Assembly (NCBI RefSeq): GCF_000725885.1
Contig: NZ_JODR01000015.1
Location: 62,001 to 126,000 of the forward strand
Origin: Streptomyces albus subsp. albus
GTDB taxonomy: Bacteria; Actinomycetota; Actinomycetes; Streptomycetales; Streptomycetaceae
Direction of reading: 5' to 3'
DNA length: 64,000 bases
Of the stretch, positions 52,154 through 59,704 are shown in pieces. The notes beneath the pieces are model-generated. The model saw only the letters and a list, made by a program, of their open reading frames with translations, was not told the origin of the DNA and ran no database searches. Numbering within the stretch: position 1 is the first letter of the stretch; every line of letters begins with the position of its first letter. The translations under genes and the position numbers were made by a program.

Positions 52154-52661
52154 CCGCTGCGCGGCGGCCGTTCGTGCCCGGCGTTCCGTGCCGGGCCGCA
52201 CGATGGCCGGACCGGCACCTGGGCCGGGCCATGGCGGACACCGGTCCGGACGGGCTGCGCCACCGATTGCCGGGCCGGCGGCCGGCGGCGTCGGCGCGGG
52301 AAACCGCGCCGGCCCACGGCGCTGACGTCCCGTCGGCCGGTGGCGCTGTCCGCCGCGTTCGCTCCGCCGCGCAGGCCGGGCGGCAGGCGGACGGCGTGCG
52401 GGGCTGCTCGGCCGACCGGTCGAGCAGCCGCTGCCGCCGGTTGGCCGGGCTGTGTCCGTCCACTCAGCCGCCGGGGCGCGGACGGTGCCGTGGGGCCGGT
52501 GCCGGGTCCGTCGGCGGGCTCGGTGCGCGGCTTGGGGCGGACGGCGGTGAAGCGCCCGGCTGCGGGCCGCCCGTAAGGTGCGCCGAGGGGGCGGTTGTCG
52601 GAGTTGCCGCGTTTCCTCGTGGCTTTCGGCGACTTGACCCCCCGAGGCCGTCGTGGGGGAT

Positions 52662-52685
52662 CGATCCCGGTATCGCGCGGGATCG
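52662..52685. promoter_or_regulatory. Inverted repeat upstream of terpene synthase
   Basis: CGATCCCG (52662-52669) and CGGGATCG (52678-52685) with an eight-base spacer, about 270 bases before the cyclase start. Possible regulator site. Confidence 0.35.
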
Positions 52686-52950
52686 CAGCCCCCTCCGTGA
52701 GGAATATGCCAAGCCGTTGTCACCGGGACCCTTGTGACGCGAATAGCCTCCTGATGCAGTGGATACATATGACCAGGAGAAGGTCACATCGCGTCACCCG
52801 GTCCCTGCCGCTCACCGACCCGCCCCACCGGGCGGGTCGCGGCATGGAGACACGGCGTCGCGACCGGAACACCGGCACGTCGCCGCCCGGCCTTCTCAGG
52901 TGAACGGCCGCGCAAGCGACGTGGCCGCAGGACGACTGAGGTGATCGACA

Positions 52951-54123
52951 GTGGAGCACGGGGTCTTGGTCCCGCCCGTCTATTCTCCGATTCCCCCCGC
53001 GATACATCCCCGGCACGAACACTTCGACCGGCGTACCGCGGCCTGGGCGCAGGAGTTCGGTATCGGTTCGAACGCGCTGCGCGAGAAGCTGATCGGCCAC
53101 GAGATCGGCACCTTCGCCGCCCGTATCCTCCCGGACGGAGACGAGGAAGTCATCGCGCTCCTCGCGGACTTCGTCCTGTGGCTCTTCGGCGTCGACGACG
53201 GCCACTGTGAGGAGGGCGAACTCGGCACCGACCCCAAGGAACTGGTCCCCGAGCTCTCCCGGCTGCTGCGCATAGCCCAGAACCCGCAAGTCCCCATGCT
53301 CACCGACGACCCGCTGGCCGCCGGACTGCGGGATCTGCGCCGCCGTATGGAACTGCACGGCACACCCGCGCAACTGGCCCGCTGGGTCGATGCGCTGCGC
53401 GAGTACTTCCTGTCCGTGGTGTGGGAGGCGTCGCACCGCAGCAAGGGCACCGTCCCCGACCTCAACGACTACACCCTGATGCGGCTGTACGACGGCGCCA
53501 CCTCCGTCGTCATGCCGCTGCTGGAGATGGGCCGCGGCTACGAACTCCAGCCCCACGAGCGGGACGACACCGCCGTGCGGGCCGCCGCCGAGATGGCCTA
53601 CTTCATCATCACCTGGGACAACGACCTCTTCTCCTACCACAAGGAGTCCCGGGCACAGCAGTGGTACCTCAACGTCGTGCGGGTGCTGGAGCACCACCAC
53701 GGGATGGACCCCGCACAGGCGATGGAGACCGCCGTCGCCCAACGCGACCGTGTCATGTGCCTGTTCCTGCGGCTCCAGGCCCGCCTCTCCGCAACCGGCA
53801 GCCCCCAGCTGCGCCAGTACCTGGACAGCCTCGCCGCCTTCATCCGGGCCGCGCAGGACTGGGGCATCTCCTCCCGCCGCTACACCACCCCCGAGGACCC
53901 GGCCGACCTGCCCACCGCCTTCCGCGACACCCCCACCGACGACAGCACCGAACCCCTCGACATACCGGCTGTCTCCTGGTGGTGGGACACCGTCCCCGAA
54001 GGCCCGGCGCCCGCCGCCTCGCACCGCGGCTCCGCCCTCGACGGGAACCGGCCCGCCGAAGTACCGCATCTGGCCGTTCCCGAGCGGGTGCCGGCCGGAC
54101 GCCACCGGCACACCTACGCCTGA
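52951..54123 (+). CDS. Class I sesquiterpene cyclase, selinadiene-synthase-like
   Basis: 390 residues. The aspartate-rich motif is the unusual D82-D-G-H-C-E87. The NSE triad is N224, S228, K231 with E232 (NDLFSYHKE). Pyrophosphate sensor R178, linker D181 and effector G182 are in LMRLYDGA, and the RY pair is R310-Y311. Spacing and surrounding sequence follow the selina-4(15),7(11)-diene synthase type closely, so farnesyl diphosphate to a selinane hydrocarbon is the best prediction. GTG start at 52951 after GAGGTGAT. No P450 gene is adjacent, so the product may be released as the hydrocarbon. Confidence 0.88.
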   Translation: MEHGVLVPPVYSPIPPAIHPRHEHFDRRTAAWAQEFGIGSNALREKLIGHEIGTFAARILPDGDEEVIALLADFVLWLFGVDDGHCEEGELGTDPKELVPELSRLLRIAQNPQVPMLTDDPLAAGLRDLRRRMELHGTPAQLARWVDALREYFLSVVWEASHRSKGTVPDLNDYTLMRLYDGATSVVMPLLEMGRGYELQPHERDDTAVRAAAEMAYFIITWDNDLFSYHKESRAQQWYLNVVRVLEHHHGMDPAQAMETAVAQRDRVMCLFLRLQARLSATGSPQLRQYLDSLAAFIRAAQDWGISSRRYTTPEDPADLPTAFRDTPTDDSTEPLDIPAVSWWWDTVPEGPAPAASHRGSALDGNRPAEVPHLAVPERVPAGRHRHTYA

Positions 54124-54207
54124 ACAGCGGTCGTATGAGGGCCGTGAGGGCGAGCACGAGGAGCACGGTGCCGCGGACCGCACCGGGTGCCTGAACCGCC
54201 ACCCGGG

Positions 54208-54243
54208 CCGGGGCCCCGCGCCATGGAGGGCGCGGGGCCCCGG
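54208..54243. terminator. Bidirectional terminator between terpene synthase and LtrA gene
   Basis: Perfect 15-base stem CCGGGGCCCCGCGCC (54208-54222) and complement (54229-54243), six-base loop, in the gap between the two converging genes. Confidence 0.75.
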
Positions 54244-54277
54244 TGCAGGCGGGGCGAGCGGCGTGGCGACGGGTACG

Positions 54278-55486
54278 TCACGCCGTGCGGACCGCCGCGC
54301 GGTGGAGGGCCGCGACATCGGCCGCCAGGACGGCGGCGACGGTCAGCCCCATGGCCAGCACCGCCGGGCCGAGGCCGATGAGCGGCGGGGCGCACCCCAG
54401 GGCCGGCACGATCGCGGCGCCGACCACCACCGGCAGGGGGTGGCGGACGGCTCCGGTGCGGGCCAGCCGGTGCAGGAAACCGAAGAGGAGCAGCACCCCG
54501 GCGGCGGGCACGGCGACGGCCAGTCCGGCGGCGCGGGGCGACAGAGGGGCGTGGTGCTCGGCGGCGAGTGCCGCCTCCAGCCCCGCGCCCAGCGCGGCCA
54601 CCGCGGCGAACCCCACGTAGTGGCCGTATCCCCAGGTGAGGGCAGTGCGCAGGGTGGTCAGTGTGACGTCGTCGCCGGTGAAGTAGATCCACCACAGGGA
54701 GAAGACGAGCAGCAGCCCGCCGACGGCGATGAGCAGCACCGACGCGGTCAGACCGTGCGCGGTGACGGCCGCCTGCACGGCGGTCAGCGAGGCGAGGATG
54801 ACCTCGCCGAGCACGATGATGGTGAACAGGCCGTACCGCTCGGCGATGTGCTGCGGATGCCAGCCGGTGGCGCGTCCCCCGGCCTCGGCCCAGGCGGGTA
54901 CGGCCAGTTCGGCCGCCACCAGCAGCACGAAGGTGACCGGCAGCCAGGTGCCGGCGGCCCACTCGCGGGCGATCCAGCCGCCCTGGACGACGGCGATGCC
55001 CGCGGCGTAGCGCAGGGCCGTGCCGCGGCGTTCACGGTGCTCGGCGGCGGCCCGCAGCCACTGGGTGATCAGCGCGAGCCGCATCAGGACGTAGCCGGCG
55101 ACCACCACGGTGAAGTCACCGTCCCGGAAGGCCGCGGGGACGCCCGAGGCCAGCACCAGGACGCCCGCCATCTGCACCAGTGTCAGCGTGCGGTAGAGCA
55201 CGTCGTCGGTGTCGTAGGCGGAGGCGAACCAGGTGAAGTTCATCCAGGCCCACCAGATCGCGAAGAAGACAGCCGCGTACCCGGCCAGGCCCGTGCCCGG
55301 ATGCCCTTCCGCGAGGGCGTGGTGGAGCCGGCCGGCGGCCTGCGAGACGGCGACGACGAACGTCAGGTCGAACAGCAGCTCCAGCGGGGTCGAGGCGCGG
55401 TGCTCCTCCGCCGAGTCCCGTCCGCGCATCGCCCGCCGCAGCGGGGGGCCGCTCCCCCGCGTGCCCTCCGGACCGCCGGCGCTCAT
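54278..55486 (-). CDS. Low-temperature-requirement A (LtrA) membrane protein
   Basis: 402 residues with about ten to eleven hydrophobic helices. The family signature ELLFDLTFVVAVSQ is near residue 38, with WWAWMNFTWFASAYDTDD and ERYGLFTIIVLGEVILA further on. The biochemical role of LtrA proteins is unknown. The start codon ATG overlaps the DUF488 stop by one base (TGATG), so the two genes are co-translated. Confidence 0.92.
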   Translation of the reverse strand: MSAGGPEGTRGSGPPLRRAMRGRDSAEEHRASTPLELLFDLTFVVAVSQAAGRLHHALAEGHPGTGLAGYAAVFFAIWWAWMNFTWFASAYDTDDVLYRTLTLVQMAGVLVLASGVPAAFRDGDFTVVVAGYVLMRLALITQWLRAAAEHRERRGTALRYAAGIAVVQGGWIAREWAAGTWLPVTFVLLVAAELAVPAWAEAGGRATGWHPQHIAERYGLFTIIVLGEVILASLTAVQAAVTAHGLTASVLLIAVGGLLLVFSLWWIYFTGDDVTLTTLRTALTWGYGHYVGFAAVAALGAGLEAALAAEHHAPLSPRAAGLAVAVPAAGVLLLFGFLHRLARTGAVRHPLPVVVGAAIVPALGCAPPLIGLGPAVLAMGLTVAAVLAADVAALHRAAVRTA

Positions 55487-56097
55487 CACGCATCCCCGGG
55501 ACCGGTGCCGGTGCCGCTGGGGTGGTCCCCGTCGTGGGCCCCGTCGGCGGGACGGGAGGTGGACGGGGGTCTGTCGTAGACCAGCAGGCCGTCGTCGCGC
55601 AGCCGGGCGCCGGGCGTCGGCGGGTGGGCGGTGAGCCGGCCGTCGTGACCGAGGTGGTGGACGGGACGGCCGCGGGCGAGTACGGCGAAGTCCGCGACGA
55701 GCCGGCGGTGGCAGCGCCACCACACCGACTCGCCGCACATCACGGCGGTGGGGGTGCGCGCGGCCTCGGCCAGCAGGTCGTCCATGGCGGCGAGGAAGTC
55801 CGGGTCCCGGGTGTGGCCGGCGTAGCCGCGGAAGGAGGCGTTGTGCCAGAAGGTGTCGGGGCTGTCGTCGGCGGCGCGGCGGAAGCCGCCGAGCCGCCCG
55901 TCCCAGCGGTAGCCGATGCCTTCCTCGGGCAGCCACCGGCTCAGCGCCTCGCGGTGCACGTCGGGATTGCGGCGGCTGCCGGGTGCGGTGCGTACGTCCA
56001 CCACGGACCGCACCCCGGCCGCGTGCAGCAGCCGGGCCAGCCCGGCGCGGCCGGCGGTGCCGTGACCGAACGTCAGCAGCGGCGGTAGGTCGTCCAC
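55486..56097 (-). CDS. DUF488 family protein
   Basis: 203 residues. LLTFGHGTAGRAGLARLLHAAGV and VVDVRTAPGSRRNP open the domain, and the conserved MCGESVWWRCHRRLVAD (Cys-Glu and Cys-His-Arg) is near residue 140, as in all DUF488 proteins. Function unknown. GTG at 56097 is chosen because homology begins there; the longer open frame upstream is not conserved in character. Confidence 0.85.
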   Translation of the reverse strand: MDDLPPLLTFGHGTAGRAGLARLLHAAGVRSVVDVRTAPGSRRNPDVHREALSRWLPEEGIGYRWDGRLGGFRRAADDSPDTFWHNASFRGYAGHTRDPDFLAAMDDLLAEAARTPTAVMCGESVWWRCHRRLVADFAVLARGRPVHHLGHDGRLTAHPPTPGARLRDDGLLVYDRPPSTSRPADGAHDGDHPSGTGTGPGDA

Positions 56098-56239
56098 GCC
56101 GCCCAGGATGGCACCGGCCGGCCGGCGTACCGGTGCCGTACACGGCCCGACGCCCCCGGACGGCGGGTGCTCGTGCACGGCGGGCGGCTGCCTCGCGGGC
56201 GGGCCGCCCCCGTGGCCGGGGCGCGGCGGCCGGGCGCCG

Positions 56240-57808
56240 TCAGCTGTCGTCCCCCGGGGTCGGATCGACCCGTTCGATACCGGCGCGGCGGACCACGGCA
56301 CGGCCCGCCTCGCGGGCCCGCCGGACCAGTGCGGGGCCGTCCCAGTCGGTGGGCCAGCCGCGCCACAGCCTCAGACGGCCGGCCACGAAGACTGCGGTGA
56401 TCTGGTCCCGGTTGGCGAGCCGCACCAGCTCCCACTCCAGGTCCCAGGAGGGTGTCAGCTCGGGCACGCGCAGATCGACGAGGAGGAAGTCGGCGGCCTG
56501 GCCGGCGGCGATCCGCCCGGTGGTCTTCCTCAGCCCGACCGCGTCCGCGCTGTGGGCGGTGGCGTGGTCGAGCCACAGGCGTCCGGCGCCGCAGACGGAG
56601 TCGCCGGTGTCCAGGCCGCTGGTCAGGCGCTGGGCGGTCTCGGCGGCGTCCACCATCCGGAAGCCGTCGCCGCGGGTGCCGTCGGTGCCGGTGGCGAACC
56701 GGACCTTCAAGGCGGCCATCATGGTGGCCTGGGCCACCGCGTTGCCCTTCCAGGCGCTGGCGACCGGGTTGTAGCTGACGGCGGCGCCGGTGTCGGCCAG
56801 CAGCCCGATCTCCTGCGGGGTGAGCAGGGTGGTGTGGGCGCACAGGGTGTGCGGGAGCAGGGCGCCCACGTGGTGCAGATGGGCGACGGGGCGGCGGCCG
56901 ACGGATTTGAGGGAGCGTTCGACGGCGGCCAGGTGTTCGTTGACGTGCGTCTGGAAGACCGCACCGGCCTCCTCGCACATCCGGGCGGTCGCCTTGAGGA
57001 CCTCGGGGGTGGCGTCCTCGGGCACGGGGATGGCCAGGGAGGGGTGGATGAGCCGGTGTCCGTCCCAGCGGGCGAGGTGTTTCTCGCCGCCCTTGCCGTC
57101 GGAGACGACCTTGCCCAGGACGCAGCGGATACCGGCCTCCTCCGCGCCCTTGGCCACGGCCTCGACGTCGACGGGGGCGCGGGTGCCGGCGTCGGCGACG
57201 GTGGTGAAGCCGCCGCGCAGCGACTCCAGCGCGGCGAGTTTCGCCGAAAGGTAGGCGCTCTCCTCGTCGAGCGCGTGTTCCAGCGGTTCCCACACCGTCT
57301 TGAAGATCTCGGAGGGCTGGCCGAACGCCTGGGCCTTGCCGAAGCTCTGGGTCAGATGGTGGTGGGCGTCCACGAAGCCCGGCATCAGCAGATGGCCGGC
57401 GAGCCGTACGGGTTTCGGGTGACGGTGTTTCGCGGTCAGTTCGCGGGCGGGGCCGACGGCGCGGAAGACGCCCTTCTCGACGAGGACGGCGTGGTCCTTC
57501 GCGAGCCCGGAGGGCAGCAGCACCCGGTCGGGTACGAGCAGCAGCCGGTCGCCGTCGAGGGCGTCGGGGCCGGGGCCGTCGTCGTCGGGGCGCGGAGCGC
57601 GGTCGCGCAGCTGGGCCGTCGCCGCCGGCGCGGCGTGGGTCCCGGCCGCCTCGGTGGCGTGGGCGGGCGTCGTCGCGGTGGCGCCCAGCAGGCCGGCCGC
57701 GCCGGTGGCACCGGCGCCGGCGAGGAAGCGGCGGCGTGCGATGTCGTCCCGTACGTTCTGCGGCGCGTCCTGTCCCGCCTGCTGCTGTGGTATCGACTCG
57801 TCCGCCAC
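56240..57808 (-). CDS. Tat-exported amidohydrolase
   Basis: 522 residues. A twin-arginine signal (RRRFLAGAGATGAAGLLGA) predicts export of the folded metalloenzyme. Amidohydrolase metal sites: GFVDAHHHLTQSF, THVNEHL, HLHHVG and ATGTDGTRGDGF (Asp). It ends with the usual beta-sandwich (GRIAAGQAADFLLVDL, VFVAGRL). The group covers cytosine deaminase/imidazolonepropionase-like enzymes; the substrate here is unknown. GTG at 57808 has GGAGG six bases upstream. Confidence 0.88.
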   Translation of the reverse strand: MADESIPQQQAGQDAPQNVRDDIARRRFLAGAGATGAAGLLGATATTPAHATEAAGTHAAPAATAQLRDRAPRPDDDGPGPDALDGDRLLLVPDRVLLPSGLAKDHAVLVEKGVFRAVGPARELTAKHRHPKPVRLAGHLLMPGFVDAHHHLTQSFGKAQAFGQPSEIFKTVWEPLEHALDEESAYLSAKLAALESLRGGFTTVADAGTRAPVDVEAVAKGAEEAGIRCVLGKVVSDGKGGEKHLARWDGHRLIHPSLAIPVPEDATPEVLKATARMCEEAGAVFQTHVNEHLAAVERSLKSVGRRPVAHLHHVGALLPHTLCAHTTLLTPQEIGLLADTGAAVSYNPVASAWKGNAVAQATMMAALKVRFATGTDGTRGDGFRMVDAAETAQRLTSGLDTGDSVCGAGRLWLDHATAHSADAVGLRKTTGRIAAGQAADFLLVDLRVPELTPSWDLEWELVRLANRDQITAVFVAGRLRLWRGWPTDWDGPALVRRAREAGRAVVRRAGIERVDPTPGDDS

Positions 57809-58024
57809 CGCGCACCTCCGGCCGTTTCCCGCGAAGAAGGCCCCGACCATAGATCAGCCCACGGTGCGGAACAAGCCTTCCGTCATACGGTAGTTGTGCG
57901 CTACATGTGGGACGAGAGAGGAGTCGCGGGCCGCCCGGTGCGGCACCGGCACGGCGTTGTGCCGTGCCGGCGCCGTACGGTGCGCGGCCGTATGCCGCGA
58001 GCCGTAGCGGTGCGGACACCGCAC

Positions 58025-58060
58025 GGCCCGCGGCACCGTCCGGCGACGGTGCCGCGGGCC
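58025..58060. terminator. Terminator of the subtilase gene
   Basis: Perfect 16-base stem GGCCCGCGGCACCGTC (58025-58040) with complement at 58045-58060 and a four-base loop, 41 bases beyond the minus-strand stop at 58101. Confidence 0.75.
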
Positions 58061-58100
58061 GCGGCCATGACGACCGCGAGAGCAGCGGTCGGGCCGGGGA

Positions 58101-59321
58101 TCAGCCCAGGCCGGTGACGTTCAGCAGGGCGTTGGGAGAACCGGAACCCGGGTTGCCGACCACGCCCTTCTGCGCGGCGTTGACGAGGGCGTCACGCACC
58201 TGGCTCGGCGAGGCGCCCGGGTGGGCCGACAGGTAGAGCGCCGCGGCGCCGGCGGCGTGCGGAGTGGCCATCGAGGTGCCGCTCATCGTCGTGGAGCCGC
58301 CGCCGTTGCGGGTCGAGACGATGCTGCCGCCGGGTGCGAACAGGTCGAGGCAGCGACCGTAGTTGGAGAAGTACGAGCGGCCGTCACCGCGGTCGGTGGA
58401 GCCGAGCGTGATGGCGGCCGGCACCCGCGCCGGGCTGGTGCTGCACGCGTCACGGGAGTCGTTGCCGGCGGCCACGGCGAAGGTGACGCCGCTGTTGATG
58501 GCGCCCTGGACGGCGTTGTCCACCGAGGTGCTGGCGCCGCCGCCCAGGCTCATGTTGGCGACGGACGGGCCGCTGTGGTTGCGCGCCACCCAGTCGATAC
58601 CGCCGATGACCTGGGACCACTGCCCGGAGCCGGAGCAGTTGAGCACCCGCACGGCGACCATCTTGACGTTCTTGGCCACACCGTAGGTGCGGCTGCCGAC
58701 CGTGCCGGCCACGTGCGTGCCGTGGCCCTGGCAGTCGCTGGCGTCGGAGTCGTTGTCGATGAAGTCGTAGCCGCTGCGCACCCGCCCGCCGAAGTCGGGG
58801 TGCGTCATGTCCACGCCGGTGTCGACGATGTACGCGGTCGCTCCGGAACCGTCGTTGGGGTAGGTGTAGGAGCTGTTCAGCGAACCGTCGATCCGGTCGA
58901 TGCCCCAGGAGGGCGGGTTGGGCTGGGTCCCGGTGGCCCGCACCTTGCCGTCGGCCTCCACGTACTTGACGCCCGGCGCCGCCGCGAGCTTCTTGGCCTC
59001 CGCCTCGGTCGCCCGGAAGGAGAACCCGCGGAACGCCGTGGAGTACACCTGGTCGACCGTGCCGCCGTAGGTGTCGGTGAGCCGCTCGGCCGTGGCCCGC
59101 GCCTGGGAGCGCACGGCGGACGACGCGGACGCCTCGCCGTCGAGGGCCACGATGTACCGGCCCGCTATCGCGCCGGGGGCGGAGGCGTTGCGGATGGTGC
59201 CTTCCTGCTCGCCGGGGGTGGACGCGCCCGCGGTGGCGGCCCCGCCCAGCCCCAGTACCGTGGCGGTCAGCGCACCGATGCCGAGGGCGGCGAAGCGTCT
59301 GCTGCGCGTACGAGTACCCAT
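58101..59321 (-). CDS. Secreted S8 subtilisin-family serine protease
   Basis: 406 residues. A Sec signal peptide (LGIGALTATVLGLGGAATAGA) and an I9 propeptide (GRYIVALDGEASAS to VKYVEADG) precede a proteinase-K-like catalytic domain with Asp in YIVDTGVDMTHPDF, His in QGHGTHVAGT, oxyanion Asn in AAGNDSRD and Ser in MSGTSMATPHAAG. There is no extra C-terminal domain. An extracellular nutrient or developmental protease. ATG at 59321 with GAGGAG upstream. Confidence 0.95.
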   Translation of the reverse strand: MGTRTRSRRFAALGIGALTATVLGLGGAATAGASTPGEQEGTIRNASAPGAIAGRYIVALDGEASASSAVRSQARATAERLTDTYGGTVDQVYSTAFRGFSFRATEAEAKKLAAAPGVKYVEADGKVRATGTQPNPPSWGIDRIDGSLNSSYTYPNDGSGATAYIVDTGVDMTHPDFGGRVRSGYDFIDNDSDASDCQGHGTHVAGTVGSRTYGVAKNVKMVAVRVLNCSGSGQWSQVIGGIDWVARNHSGPSVANMSLGGGASTSVDNAVQGAINSGVTFAVAAGNDSRDACSTSPARVPAAITLGSTDRGDGRSYFSNYGRCLDLFAPGGSIVSTRNGGGSTTMSGTSMATPHAAGAAALYLSAHPGASPSQVRDALVNAAQKGVVGNPGSGSPNALLNVTGLG

Positions 59322-59704
59322 GGATGCTGCTCCTCATCGTGGGGGTGCCGGGCGGTTCGCGCCCGGTCAAGTGCCCACACCCTCCGTCCGGCACCGGAGC
59401 GAAACAATCCGGAATGCGATAGGTAGGGGTACGTATTCGGATAACGGACGCCCCGCGGCGGACGCCCCGTTACGGCCGCCCGCCGTCCCCGTCGGGATGT
59501 CCGCCGGCATCCCCGTCCCGCCGCCCGCCGACCCGGCACCCGTCCTGGCATACCGGCGCCCCGTCCTGGCGCCCCGGACTCACGCTCCCTCCCCCGGCGC
59601 CCCGGCCCGCGAACCGCCCTCCCCCGCCGGGGAGTCCCCGCCGGGGACTACCCGCCGGGGACTACCCGCCGGGGAGCCAGCCCCGGCCTGCGGGCCGGGC
59701 ACGG
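59322..59704. other. 383-base gap with tandem repeat
   Basis: Upstream region of the subtilase gene (an AT-richer patch near 59405-59450 may hold its promoter) and downstream region of the LuxR-type gene, with the repeat at 59624-59679. No gene. Confidence 0.5.
59624..59679. repeat. Tandem repeat, four 14-base units
   Basis: CCGCCGGGGAGTCC, then two CCGCCGGGGACTAC, then CCGCCGGGGAGCCA. It lies just past the 3' end of the LuxR-type gene. The units are partly self-complementary (CCGG/GTCC-type), so they may fold in the mRNA. Confidence 0.75.

Larger units (their letters stand above)
52039..52950. other. 912-base gap between conservon and terpene synthase
   Basis: No gene recognised on either strand. 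It holds the conservon terminator (52117-52153) and, nearer the terpene synthase, the inverted repeat at 52662-52685 and a less GC-rich stretch (52690-52770) that may contain the cyclase promoter. Confidence 0.5.
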
